64,000 nt of DNA from CAIVVT01 sp052145115. GTDB taxonomy: Bacteria > Acidobacteriota > Terriglobia > Bryobacterales > Bryobacteraceae. The stretch lies in contig JBKQPG010000039.1 in assembly GCA_052145115.1 (NCBI GenBank), positions 1 through 64,000 on the forward strand, read 5' to 3'. The translations under genes and the position numbers were made by a program. The notes under the pieces were generated by a model that did no database searches, was not told the origin of the DNA, and saw only the letters and a list, made by a program, of their open reading frames with translations. Positions 7,467 through 16,618 of the stretch are shown here, piece by piece; position 1 is the first letter of the stretch; each line of letters opens with the position of its first letter.

Positions 7467-9461
7467 ATGAAGATGATGGGCGCGCTGGCCGCAGCCGCGT
7501 TGGTAGTGTGCGCGCAGGCGGGGGCGGACCAGCCTGTTTCCTCAGACGCGGGCGCGGATCCCGATTCGGGATGGATGGCGGCGGGACCGTGGGGCGGCGG
7601 AGCGACGGCGATCGCGGTGAACAGCGCCAACCCGCGGGAACTCCTGGCCGGGGCGCGGAATTCGCTGGTGTATCGATCGGCCGACGGCGGCGCGAACTGG
7701 ACGCGGCTGGCGTTTCCGCGGCATTTCCTGGGAACGGTGACGTCGCTGCTGTTCGACACGGCCCAGCCGGGGCGGTACCTGGCGGGCATCGACGCCAATG
7801 GCTCGCCCTTTTCCGGGCTGTGGACGAGCGACGATCAGGGCCGGACGTGGAGGGCAGTGCCGGAACTGGCAGGCGCGCCGCTGCACGCCCTGGCGGCCTG
7901 GCCCGAGGATCCGCGCGTGCTGGCGGCGGGCACTGCGCAGGGGGTATGGCTGAGCGAGGACGGCGGGCGGAAATGGCGCCGCATCTCGAAGCCGTGGTTG
8001 CACGAGATGAGGGTGATCACGGCGGTGGCGTTCCACCCGCGGGACCAGCGGACGATCTACGCCGGCACGCCGCACCTGCCGTGGAAGACCAGCGACGGGG
8101 GCGAAACCTGGCAGTCGATCCACGAGGGGCTGATCGACGACACGGATGTGTTCTCGATCTACGTGGATCCGGGCAAGCCGCAGCGGGTGCTGCTGAGCGC
8201 GTGCAGCGGCATCTACCGCACCGAAACGGGCGGCGCGCCGTGGACCAAGTTCCAGGGCATTCCGCCGACGCTGCGGCGGACGCACGTGGTCCAGATCGAC
8301 CGCGCGCACCCCGAGGTGATCTATGCCGGCACGACGCTGGGGCTGTTGAAATCGACCGACGGAACGACGTTCAAGCTGCTGAACGACCTGGCGATTCTGG
8401 GCATGGCTTTCGATCCGGCCAACTCCTCGAAGTTCTACATCGCCGCCGACGCGAGCGGGCTGTGGCGCAGCGTGGATGGAGGCAAGACGCTGGACAAAGC
8501 CGAGAAGGGCTTTTCCAGCCGGCGCGTGGGGCAACTGGTGAGGGCGGGGATGCGGCTGTACCTGACGACGCTGCAAGACGGCGACGAGGGCGGGCTATTC
8601 GCCAGCGACGACCGCGGCGCGAACTGGCGGCTGGTGGCGGATTCGACGCTGCTGGACGGGCAGCACTTTCAATTTCTGGCGGCGCATCCGTCCAATCCGA
8701 ACATCCTCATCGTGGGCAATGCCGACCGGCTGCGGCGGTCGACGGATGCGGGAAAAACGTGGAAGGACCTCTCCGCACCCGGCGGCCGGTTGACCGCAGC
8801 GGCGAGCCGCGGGGCGCGGAAGAGCGACGGCGCGGCGGGAGAGACGCGGCTGCAGGCCCTGGCCGCAGTGCAGGGACCCAAAGGGGCGGTGCTGTTCGCG
8901 GGGACGAGCCGAGGGCTGTTCCGCAGCGCCGACTTCGGATCGAGCTGGGCGCCGGCGGCGCTGACGACGGTGCGGATCGTGCCGAACGTCCAGTCGCTGA
9001 TGGTGGCGGGGCAACGCATGCTGGCACGCACGGGCGAGACGTTGTACGTTTCCAACGATTCCGGCACAAGCTGGCGGCCGCTGACCATGTTGCTTTCCAC
9101 AGCTTCGATTTACGATGTCGCGCTGAGCCCGCGCACGAGCGAGGCGGTGCTGCTCGGGACGGCGCAGGGACTGTACCGCAGCCAGGCCGGGTCAACGAGA
9201 TGGGAACGGGTCAGCGTAGGATTGGAAGATGGGACGGTCACCTCGGTGGCCTGGGACGGCACCCGGGACGGCACCGCGTGGTGCGTGCAGTTCGGCCGGC
9301 TGTACGAATCGGCGGACAACGGGCGGAGCTGGCGCTTGCGGCCCGGGTCCACGCTGGAAAACGCCGCAATCCGCGAGCTCTGGACCGATCCGGAGAATGG
9401 CCGGCGGCTGCTCGCCGTGACACCCGACTTGGGCATCTTTTATCTGGATCTGCCGCGTTGA
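7467..9461 (+). CDS. Secreted Asp-box (BNR/sortilin-like) beta-propeller protein
   Basis: 664 residues from ATG 7467; a TTG at 7449 would add six residues ahead of the signal peptide. The N-terminus (MKMMGALAAAALVVCAQAGA) is a signal peptide. The mature protein has at least ten Asp-box motifs of the form SxDxGxxW, for example SADGGANW, SDDQGRTW, SEDGGRKW, TSDGGETW, SDDRGANW, STDAGKTW, SNDSGTSW and SADNGRSW, spaced about 45-60 residues apart. This pattern belongs to sortilin/VPS10-like and Ycf48/BNR propellers, common as exported proteins in Acidobacteriota. Catalytic sialidase residues are not evident, so a binding or assembly role is more likely than hydrolysis. It lies 57 bases after recA but has an unrelated function and a weak ribosome site. 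Confidence 0.75.
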   Translation: MKMMGALAAAALVVCAQAGADQPVSSDAGADPDSGWMAAGPWGGGATAIAVNSANPRELLAGARNSLVYRSADGGANWTRLAFPRHFLGTVTSLLFDTAQPGRYLAGIDANGSPFSGLWTSDDQGRTWRAVPELAGAPLHALAAWPEDPRVLAAGTAQGVWLSEDGGRKWRRISKPWLHEMRVITAVAFHPRDQRTIYAGTPHLPWKTSDGGETWQSIHEGLIDDTDVFSIYVDPGKPQRVLLSACSGIYRTETGGAPWTKFQGIPPTLRRTHVVQIDRAHPEVIYAGTTLGLLKSTDGTTFKLLNDLAILGMAFDPANSSKFYIAADASGLWRSVDGGKTLDKAEKGFSSRRVGQLVRAGMRLYLTTLQDGDEGGLFASDDRGANWRLVADSTLLDGQHFQFLAAHPSNPNILIVGNADRLRRSTDAGKTWKDLSAPGGRLTAAASRGARKSDGAAGETRLQALAAVQGPKGAVLFAGTSRGLFRSADFGSSWAPAALTTVRIVPNVQSLMVAGQRMLARTGETLYVSNDSGTSWRPLTMLLSTASIYDVALSPRTSEAVLLGTAQGLYRSQAGSTRWERVSVGLEDGTVTSVAWDGTRDGTAWCVQFGRLYESADNGRSWRLRPGSTLENAAIRELWTDPENGRRLLAVTPDLGIFYLDLPR

Positions 9462-9498
9462 GAATGAGATAGAATATTTTAGGTAAGGAACCAACCCT

Positions 9499-11472
9499 AT
9501 GAAATCTTCAAGCCATTCGGATCGCTCTTTTCGCCGGCGGTGCGTAATGCTGACCGCCGTTGCGGCGGTTGCACTTTTCGTGCCCGCCATGGCGCAAAAC
9601 GCCCAGCCGGACCAAGCAAAGCCGGCCAAGGCGGAGAAACCAAAGGCTGAAAAGACTAAAGCAACGCCGGGCCAGACAAACGGCCATTGGGGGCCTGGGG
9701 ACAAGCTGCCGGATACATACGAATTCGGCATCTTCGGCGGCGCCAGCTTTTTCCAGAAAGAGGACCAAGGGCTGTGGACCGACCTCCATGCCGGCGGCGC
9801 TTTCGGGGCCAAGGTGACGGAGAATTTCTGGAAGTACATCGGAATCCAGGAATCCTACACATTCCGCGAGAATAACGTGACGTTCCTTAACCCCGCTCAG
9901 ACCGGCGAACCGGCTTACGGTTTTGGCCAGAGGCAGATGGATTATGGGGCGAATGTGTTGTTGTACGGGACGCCTCGCGGCTCGAAATGGCGGCCGTTCG
10001 TGACGGCCGGCATTGCAGCTTTCAACTGGCGTCCGACCAGTGCCGCGATCAGCGCCGCACAATCGTCCAGCTTCGCGGGTTTCGGCGCTAGTACTCTGGG
10101 CGACACGCTGAACCCGGCATTCACTTATGGCGCCGGTCTCAAATACCACTTCAACGACCATTGGAGCCTGGAAGCCGACGCTCTTGGTTCGTGGTCGCGC
10201 ACCCCGACCTTCGGCCTGCCCAGCGAGCCCAATGGCGGCGTGTACATCCCCAACAGATGGAATTTCCTCGGCGTGACGACCACGGCGGGCGTGAATTACC
10301 ACTGGGGCAAGAAGGCGCAGTGGGTGGAAGAGAAGAAGGTTGAAGCGCCGCCGCAGCCTCTGGGGCCGCTGGTGGGCGGCACGCTCAGCGCCGGCGGGGG
10401 CACACTGTGCCAGGGCAAGTCGATCACGATCCGCTCCATCGACGCCAGTGACCCGGCGGGCCGCGGCCTGGTCTACAAGTGGAAGGTGGACGGCCAGCCG
10501 ATGGGCGGCAACAGCCCAGAGTTGAGCTTCACGCCGGACCACGCCGGAACTTACAGTGTCCAACTGGAGCTGGAAGCTCCGAATAACGCAGATCTGCCGG
10601 TACGCACGGCGATGGCCAACACGCTCTCGCTGGGCGTCCAGGAGTACAGGGCCCCGACGGTCAGCGGCTGTCAGGCCGTTCCGTCCGAGTTGAACTACGG
10701 CGACAGCGCCGCGCTGAGCGCATCTATCACCGGGTCGGCCTGCAGCACCACGATGTTCAAGTGGACCGCCAGCGAAGGCGCCATCTCGGCCGACAGCTCC
10801 CCCAGCGCCACATTCGACTCCAAGCCGGTGCGCTTCGACCAGGGCGGCAAGATCCAGTCCAAGACGGTCAATATCAACGGCCGGGTGACGGACGATCGCG
10901 GCGCCAGCGCCGAGTGCGCGACCGCGGTGAAGGTGAACTACGTGCCGGCGGCGATCCGCTTCGGCGACCTCATCTTCAGCAAGGGCAGCGCCCGGGTGAA
11001 CAACTGCGACAAGCGCATTCTGCTCGATGAGCTGGCCCCCAAGGCCGCCGATCCGGACTACGACATCGTGCTGGTCGGACACTACGACAGCGACGAAACT
11101 CCGAAGACCAAGTTGCAGAAGGCCAATGCGCTCGACCAGGAGCGCACGCTCAATGCCATCGCCGTTCTGAGCGGCGGCGCGGGCAAGAACGGGAAGGGCA
11201 CCTGCGCCAACGTCGACAAGACGCGCGTCAAGGCCGATTGGACCGGCGACGAGCAGATCGACGACAAACAACCCGGCCTGTGCGGCACCTCGGCCCGCGC
11301 GGCCACCAAGGAACGCCGCGGCTCGGCCGTTTCGACGGCTGACGAGAACCGCCGCGTCGAGGTCTGGCTGGTTCCCAAGGGCACCAAGCTGCCGGCCGGC
11401 TTCAAGGCCGCCAAGGACCTCGACACGAAGGAGATGCAGAAGGAGCTGAAGAAGCTCGGCTGTCCCAAGTAA
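9499..11472 (+). CDS. Outer-membrane beta-barrel protein with Ig/PKD-like repeats and C-terminal OmpA-like domain
   Basis: 657 residues, ATG preceded by TAAGGA. Residues 1-33 form a signal peptide ending in AMAQ. Residues about 75-285 alternate hydrophobic and polar residues with many aromatics (FGIFGGASFF, LKYHFNDHWSLEADALG), like an OmpA/OprF N-terminal barrel. Residues about 300-490 look like two PKD/Ig-like repeats (GRGLVYKWKVDGQPM, STTMFKWTASEGAIS). The end (about 490-650) is an OmpA-like peptidoglycan-binding domain, recognisable from IRFGDLIFSKGSARVNN, DIVLVGHYDSDE and ENRRVEVWLVPKG, with an insertion containing two cysteines between the strands. Likely tethers the outer membrane to peptidoglycan. 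Followed at once by a strong terminator. Confidence 0.8.
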   Translation: MKSSSHSDRSFRRRCVMLTAVAAVALFVPAMAQNAQPDQAKPAKAEKPKAEKTKATPGQTNGHWGPGDKLPDTYEFGIFGGASFFQKEDQGLWTDLHAGGAFGAKVTENFWKYIGIQESYTFRENNVTFLNPAQTGEPAYGFGQRQMDYGANVLLYGTPRGSKWRPFVTAGIAAFNWRPTSAAISAAQSSSFAGFGASTLGDTLNPAFTYGAGLKYHFNDHWSLEADALGSWSRTPTFGLPSEPNGGVYIPNRWNFLGVTTTAGVNYHWGKKAQWVEEKKVEAPPQPLGPLVGGTLSAGGGTLCQGKSITIRSIDASDPAGRGLVYKWKVDGQPMGGNSPELSFTPDHAGTYSVQLELEAPNNADLPVRTAMANTLSLGVQEYRAPTVSGCQAVPSELNYGDSAALSASITGSACSTTMFKWTASEGAISADSSPSATFDSKPVRFDQGGKIQSKTVNINGRVTDDRGASAECATAVKVNYVPAAIRFGDLIFSKGSARVNNCDKRILLDELAPKAADPDYDIVLVGHYDSDETPKTKLQKANALDQERTLNAIAVLSGGAGKNGKGTCANVDKTRVKADWTGDEQIDDKQPGLCGTSARAATKERRGSAVSTADENRRVEVWLVPKGTKLPAGFKAAKDLDTKEMQKELKKLGCPK

Positions 11473-11500
11473 GCGGCTGGCGCGTAAGCTGGCGGCTGAC

Positions 11501-11533
11501 AGGCCCGGGGCCCTCAGGGCTCCGGGCCTTTTT
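11501..11533 (+). terminator. Rho-independent terminator of the OmpA-like gene
   Basis: The stem AGGCCCGG (11501-11508) pairs with CCGGGCCT (11522-11529), with further internal pairing in the loop, and is followed by a run of T to 11533. It begins 28 bases after the stop codon of the OmpA-like gene. Confidence 0.85.
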
Positions 11534-12288
11534 CGTGTTGGGGCGGCGAGCGGGCCGTGCCGCCGCCAGGCGGCAAACCGTATCCGCGCTCCGGGACGAG
11601 TGCTGGAACCCGCGGACGTCGCAACCGTCCGCGTAGTGTGAATAGGCCCTAGTGTAAACTGACGCAAATGAAACATCGGTAATGAGTTATTTGCCCCGCT
11701 GCGCGATCCGCCCAGCGCCCGGGCGGTAACGACTGCGGGTGGTTTACGATTTCGTGAAACGCAATCGAGAATTTTTCGTCTTTGTTGGTACATCATCATG
11801 CAGAGGCCCAGTACCGAATTCGATGCAGAAGCGGTACAAAAACGGTTGTAATTGCCGAAGAGCTTGCTTATGATTCGGTGATCCGGTAGTTTTTACTCCT
11901 GATTTCCGGATTTGGAACCGCGCTGGACCGGTTCCGGCAAAGGCGCGCAGCGCTCAGGTGGCGGGGTAGGAAGCGCGAGGGTCGAAGAGATCCGCTGGAG
12001 TGGCAAGGGCTGGCAGAGGCGGGTGATGCACGTTTGGAATTGACCGGCGTCGCCCGGATTAAGAAAATGGCATGAAAATTGCTAAGCTCAGGTCTTGACT
12101 TGTGGTATAGTGGCGAGTTGTCGCCTTCGGACCACAAGGCCTTTCGAGATGGTTCGATGGTGATTGGATGGGTAGTGAGAATTTGTGAGTGTGATTTGCT
12201 AAGATATTGAAACTTTTCCGAGCTCGAAGCGTCAAAACGGAGGGTACAGGAAGAAAATAAAGAAGAACAAAGCTGGGAGTAACGAATA
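11534..12288. other. Long intergenic region between the terminator and the dksA-like gene
   Basis: About 750 bases with no convincing gene; the long minus-strand reading frame here overlaps the next gene antisense and looks spurious. It contains a perfect 8-bp hairpin, CGCGGACG (11611-11618) with CGTCCGCG (11626-11633), loop 7. The last 200 bases are AT-richer and include TTGACT (12095) and TATAGT (12106), which are too close together to form one promoter, so I assign none. It probably holds the leader and promoter of the downstream regulator. Confidence 0.4.
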
Positions 12289-12678
12289 ATGACAAAAACA
12301 GAAGTAACAAAATTCCGAAAATTTTTGGAGGACAGACGGGCGGAATTGTCTGAGGTCGTGCGTAATCGGGAAGGGATTGCGATCGAGAAGAACGCCGATG
12401 CACTGGACGAAGTGCAGCACGCCGCCGAGCGGGAGCTGGCGATCCGCAATCTGGACCGCGAGTCGCATATGCTGCGCAACGTGCGCGGCGCCCTGCGGCG
12501 CATCGAGGAAGGCTCATTCGGCATCTGCGTGCGTTGCGAGGAAGAGATTAACCCTAAACGGCTCAACGCGGTACCGTGGACTCCATTCTGTATCACGTGC
12601 CAGGAATGGGCCGATCAGCAGCAGGGCCACGAGGACCAGTTCGACATGTTCGAAAACGAGCCGGCGATGGTTGCCTGA
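12289..12678 (+). CDS. DksA/TraR-family C4 zinc-finger protein
   Basis: 129 residues. The N-terminal about 70 residues form a charged helical hairpin (coiled coil), and the end has the DksA/TraR zinc finger with cysteines 80, 83, 101 and 104 (CVRC...CITC). DksA-type proteins enter the RNA polymerase secondary channel and tune transcription, often with ppGpp. At the coiled-coil tip, E. coli DksA has two aspartates; here the tip region reads NADALDEVQ, so the pattern is compatible but not a proven match. The ATG at 12289 follows AGCTGGGAGTAACGAATA (GGGAG). The long AT-rich leader suggests it has its own promoter. Confidence 0.85.
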   Translation: MTKTEVTKFRKFLEDRRAELSEVVRNREGIAIEKNADALDEVQHAAERELAIRNLDRESHMLRNVRGALRRIEEGSFGICVRCEEEINPKRLNAVPWTPFCITCQEWADQQQGHEDQFDMFENEPAMVA

Positions 12679-12765
12679 ATCGCGGCTACTCCAAGGATTC
12701 GGATTCACTTACAGGGCGCGACCAGACGAGGTCGCGCCCTTCGTGTCTACAGGGGGGTCTCCCGC

Positions 12766-13445
12766 TCAGCGAATCCAGATCAGCGAGTGCATCCGGGCCC
12801 CGGTGCGGTGTTCACGCCGCCAGGAGTGGAATTCCCCGCCGGCCGGCAGCGCGCCGCCACAGACCGTGCAGGGGGCCTGGGGCGCGATTCTATCCGGGCG
12901 CAAGCCGGCGGCGACCAACTGGCGGCGGTTGGCCTCGGGCAGATCGAGGTTCGTTCGGCGGTCGGGGTCGTTCCGCTCTGGAAACCAGGCCCTGAACTGC
13001 GTCGCCACTTCGGGACCCACTTCGAAACAGCAGACGCCGATCGACGGTCCGAAGGCGGCTCGAATGTCGGCCGGCCGGCTGCCGTAGAGGCGGACCATTG
13101 CTTCCACGGCGCGCAGGGCGATGCCCGCGGCGCTGCCCCGCCAGCCGGCGTGGACCGCCGCGACCACCAGGGCGCTCGGATCGGCCAGCAGGATCGGCAG
13201 ACAGTCGGCCGTCTTGATGGCCAGGCGCATGCGAGGCGTTGCGGAAACCAACCCGTCCGCCTGCAGGCCCGGGCGCCATTCGTCGCATGCGGCGACGTGT
13301 GTCGAATGAATCTGCTTCAGCTCCAGCCACTGGCCCTCAGGACGCGCAAGGGCGGTGCCGAAGGCGTGATCGGTCCACTGCTCCGCATCGAGAAGCGGCG
13401 AGCGCCATAGACCGGCGGGCGTTCGGTAAAGAGGAGCGACCGAGC

Positions 13446-13449
<4 letters not shown>
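12766..13449 (-). CDS. pgeF: Polyphenol oxidase / peptidoglycan editing factor PgeF (YfiH/LACC1 family)
   Basis: 227 residues from GTG at 13447-13449; this GTG overlaps the TGA of nuoB as GTGA, which fixes the start. Family motifs are visible: QIHSTHV, KTADCLPILLAD and AAVHAGWRGSAAGI supply the metal-binding His and Cys residues, and GPSIGVCCFEVGPEV is also conserved. Family members are multicopper-like or purine nucleoside-cleaving enzymes; in E. coli the homologue prevents wrong amino acids being built into peptidoglycan. The C-terminus ends with a Cys-containing stretch (APCTVCGG) and FHSWRREH, usual for the family. Translationally coupled to nuoB, though no functional link is known. Confidence 0.9.
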
Positions 13450-14003
<554 letters not shown>

Positions 14004-14065
14004 AGGTGGTGGTTCCGCACCCTCATTCTAACAATAGCTTCCGCTGCGGCTGGGCGGCGGGCTGG

Positions 14066-15019
14066 TCAGGCCTGGATGAGGCTCTGCCGGTACCATTCCA
14101 GAGTCTGGCGCAAACCCTGCTCGAAGCTGAATTGCGGATCGTGGCCCAAGTCGCGGCGCGCGGCCGCGGTGTCGGCCAGGGAGTGCCGCACGTCGCCGGC
14201 CCGCGGCGGACCGTACAGCGGCTCGATCGAGACGCCCTCCAGAGCGCACAATTGGCGCCAGACCTGGTTCAACGTGAAGCGCTCGCCGTTGCCGGCGTTA
14301 TAGACGTTGCCCGAAACCACCCTGGCCGGAGCCTCGGCTGCTTTCAGGCATAGGGCGGTGACGTCCTCGACGTACGTGAAATCGCGTGACTGCTCGCCGT
14401 CTCCGAAAATCGTCGGCGCGCGCCGCTCGAGCAGGCAGGTCATGAAGACGGAGAGAACGCCGGAATAGGGGCTCGACGGATCCTGCCGCGGACCGTAGAC
14501 GTTGAAGAAACGCAGGCCCACGGTCTGCAGGCCGAAGCACTTCGTGAAGACCGAGCAGTAGTATTCGCCTACCAGCTTCTGCAAGGCGTAGGGCGACAGC
14601 GGGTCGGGCATCATCGTCTCCACCTTGGGCAGCGCCTCGGTGTCGCCATAGGCCGAGGATGAGGCCGCGTAGACCACGCGCCCGGCGCGTCCTTCGACGC
14701 ACGCCCGCAGCACGTTGAACGTGCCGTCGATGTTCGATTCGTGGGACGGGACCGGATCGTCGATGGACTTCGGAACGGAGGGGATCGCCGCCAGGTGAAA
14801 CACTCGCTCCGCGCCCGCCAGGACCGGCGCGATGGCGCCGTAGTCGCGGATGTCGGCGACGCACAGCTCGACCCGATCCGCCACCTCCGCGAGATTCGAT
14901 TCCCTACCGGAACTCAGATTGTCCAGCACGGTAACGCGCGCGACTCCGGAGCGCAGCAGCGCACGCACCAGGCTGCTGCCGATGAATCCGGCGCCGCCGG
15001 TCACGACGACTTTCGACAT
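14066..15019 (-). CDS. NAD-dependent epimerase/dehydratase (UDP-glucose 4-epimerase-like)
   Basis: 317 residues from ATG 15017-15019, which directly follows TGGAGGATT and begins MSKVVVTGGAGFIGS; an upstream ATG at 15040 has no ribosome site. It is an extended short-chain dehydrogenase: the Rossmann motif GGAGFIGS at residues 7-14, the catalytic region AASSSAYGD, and Y-x3-K in YALQK. It also has FFNVYGPRQDPSSPYSGV and FGDGEQSRDFTYVEDV, typical of nucleotide-sugar 4-epimerases and GDP/UDP-sugar modifiers. The likely role is making a precursor for surface polysaccharide. The exact sugar cannot be told from sequence. Confidence 0.88.
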   Translation of the reverse strand: MSKVVVTGGAGFIGSSLVRALLRSGVARVTVLDNLSSGRESNLAEVADRVELCVADIRDYGAIAPVLAGAERVFHLAAIPSVPKSIDDPVPSHESNIDGTFNVLRACVEGRAGRVVYAASSSAYGDTEALPKVETMMPDPLSPYALQKLVGEYYCSVFTKCFGLQTVGLRFFNVYGPRQDPSSPYSGVLSVFMTCLLERRAPTIFGDGEQSRDFTYVEDVTALCLKAAEAPARVVSGNVYNAGNGERFTLNQVWRQLCALEGVSIEPLYGPPRAGDVRHSLADTAAARRDLGHDPQFSFEQGLRQTLEWYRQSLIQA

Positions 15020-15053
15020 AATCCTCCACTCATGGGGCACGCCATCGGCGGTT

Positions 15054-15887
15054 CTACAATCTCTCGATCAACGCTTGCAGATGGCGGATCGACTGGCGGG
15101 CAATGGCCTCCGCGCCAGGCGAGAAATCGAATGCCTCCAGCGAAATCCATCCGCCGTAATTCAACTTCTTGAGGCTGCGCAGCAGCGGGGCAAAATCATA
15201 ATCTCCGGCGCCGCAATGTTTCCCGTCCACCTCGTTGACATGGATGTGGCGGATCAGCTCGAAATAGCGCTCGACCAGCGCGGCGTGCGGCTCCGTCTCG
15301 TCCACGGCGTTGTGCGTATCGAACATCGTCCACACGCCCGGACTGCCGATCCGCCGCACAATGCCCGCGGCTTCTTCCAGCGTGCCAACGACGTCGCATT
15401 GGCCCTTCGGCAACGCTTCCACCAGGATCCGCACGCCGCGTTCGGCGGCATGGCCGGCCACCGAAGCCAGGCCTTCGACGAAGCGCTCCCGCGCCTGCTG
15501 GGGCGTCGAACCGCCGGTGGAGGCGCACTGCATCGGCGAGCCGAAGACCATCACGCCGTCCGGCCCAAGATCGGCGCACAGGTCGATCAAATTGCGGATG
15601 TGCAGCCAGGAACGCTCCCGCAGGGCCTGGTCAGGCGTAGTGACGTGCAGGCCGGGCGGCGCGACCATCAGCCAGTGCAGGCCAACGAAAGCCAATCCCT
15701 CGGCAGTCATGATGTCGCGGTACTCGCGGCGGCGAGCCGCCGGAATCGCGGCCGGCTCCTCGGCCAGCATGAACGGGGCGATTTCGATGCCCTCGTAGCC
15801 GGCGCTCCGCATGTCGCGGCAGGCCGTGGCAAAATCCCAGCCCCTGTAAACCTCATTGCAGATCGAATGCCGGAACCGGAAGCCCAT
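15054..15887 (-). CDS. Sugar phosphate isomerase/epimerase (xylose isomerase-like TIM barrel)
   Basis: 277 residues with the AP-endonuclease-2/xylose-isomerase-like TIM-barrel pattern. The N-terminal strand is followed by GYEGIEIAPF. Putative metal ligands lie in ILVEALP (Glu), MFDTHNA (Asp, His) and HIHVNEVDG (His, Glu), and the last strand is GGWISLEAFDF with another Glu. Such proteins bind a divalent cation and isomerise or epimerise keto sugars, inosose or hydroxypyruvate; the substrate is not evident. It ends 34 bases before the start of the epimerase gene downstream and is probably co-transcribed with it. Confidence 0.82.
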   Translation of the reverse strand: MGFRFRHSICNEVYRGWDFATACRDMRSAGYEGIEIAPFMLAEEPAAIPAARRREYRDIMTAEGLAFVGLHWLMVAPPGLHVTTPDQALRERSWLHIRNLIDLCADLGPDGVMVFGSPMQCASTGGSTPQQARERFVEGLASVAGHAAERGVRILVEALPKGQCDVVGTLEEAAGIVRRIGSPGVWTMFDTHNAVDETEPHAALVERYFELIRHIHVNEVDGKHCGAGDYDFAPLLRSLKKLNYGGWISLEAFDFSPGAEAIARQSIRHLQALIERL

Positions 15888-16004
15888 TCCTCTTCAGTCT
15901 AGCCCGCCTTCCGCTTACTCCGACGAGTGGCGCCAACCGCATCCCCAAACGTGGATAGAATGACACCGGCTGCAAGCGTGGAATCGGCGGTAGGATGAGT
16001 GGAC

Positions 16005-16616
16005 ATGGTGCTAATAGGACCGGTCGTGGCAGTGGCGATCACGCTGGCCGTGGCGCCGGGAGTGACCTGTGGGCAGACAAAAGGCGATGAGCCAATCGGG
16101 ACCACACCCTGTGAAATGGTCAAGACACCGGAGCGGTTCAACGGGAAGATCATCAGCGTTCGTGGACGGGTCCTGATCGCCTTCGAGGATTTCCGGCTCG
16201 ACACCTCTCACTGCGACGGGAGCAGGGTTGAGAATGTGTGGCTCGAATACGGGAGGGGCCCGAAGCACCAACCAACGACGTGGTGCTGCGGCGATATGGT
16301 TCCACGAGACCCGCTGCGGGTCGTGCAGAACGACGATTTCAAGAAGTTCCATCGTTATCTCAAAGCCCAATCCAATGCGAAGGGATGCCATGAGGGTGAA
16401 TGCTACCTGTACGAGGTGGCGGCAACAATCACCGGGCGTCTGGATACCGCTCCCACTGGGCCGTGTCCTCACGGCGTTCACCAATGCTGCCCGAAAGGCG
16501 GCTTCGGTCACTTCGGCATGTCCTGTGGCCGTCTGGTGATCCAGTCTGTCTCGGACGTGGTTGCGAAGTCGACTGAGCGTGGAGTGTCAGCGGCTGCGCC
16601 GCCAGGGAGGAATTGA
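16005..16616 (+). CDS. Secreted Cys-rich hypothetical protein
   Basis: 203 residues from ATG 16005, in frame with an upstream GTG at 15999. An N-terminal hydrophobic segment ending in VTCGQ is a signal peptide, possibly with a lipoprotein-like Cys. The mature part has PERFNGKIISVRGRVL, which resembles an OB-fold-like strand pair seen in small exported acidobacterial proteins. At least ten cysteines follow, including a CC pair (TTWCCGD) and a second near the end (HQCCPKGG), suggesting disulfides or metal binding. I do not recognise the family. It ends two bases before the ATG of the dehydratase, so the two genes may be transcribed together without being functionally linked. Confidence 0.6.
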   Translation: MVLIGPVVAVAITLAVAPGVTCGQTKGDEPIGTTPCEMVKTPERFNGKIISVRGRVLIAFEDFRLDTSHCDGSRVENVWLEYGRGPKHQPTTWCCGDMVPRDPLRVVQNDDFKKFHRYLKAQSNAKGCHEGECYLYEVAATITGRLDTAPTGPCPHGVHQCCPKGGFGHFGMSCGRLVIQSVSDVVAKSTERGVSAAAPPGRN

Positions 16617-16618
16617 GC

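Noticed and set aside
9508..11799. A 763-codon minus-strand frame across the OmpA-like gene
   Set aside because: A high-GC shadow: Arg/Ala/Gly-rich, with no motifs or start site. The plus-strand gene has a signal peptide, an OmpA domain and a terminator.
12095..12111. TTGACT and TATAGT upstream of the dksA-like gene as a promoter
   Set aside because: The spacing is five bases, far too short for a sigma-70 promoter.
11868..12596. A 242-codon minus-strand frame antisense to the DksA-like gene
   Set aside because: Its composition is Ser/Arg-rich with no known motif, and it covers a gene with a clear zinc finger and ribosome site on the plus strand.
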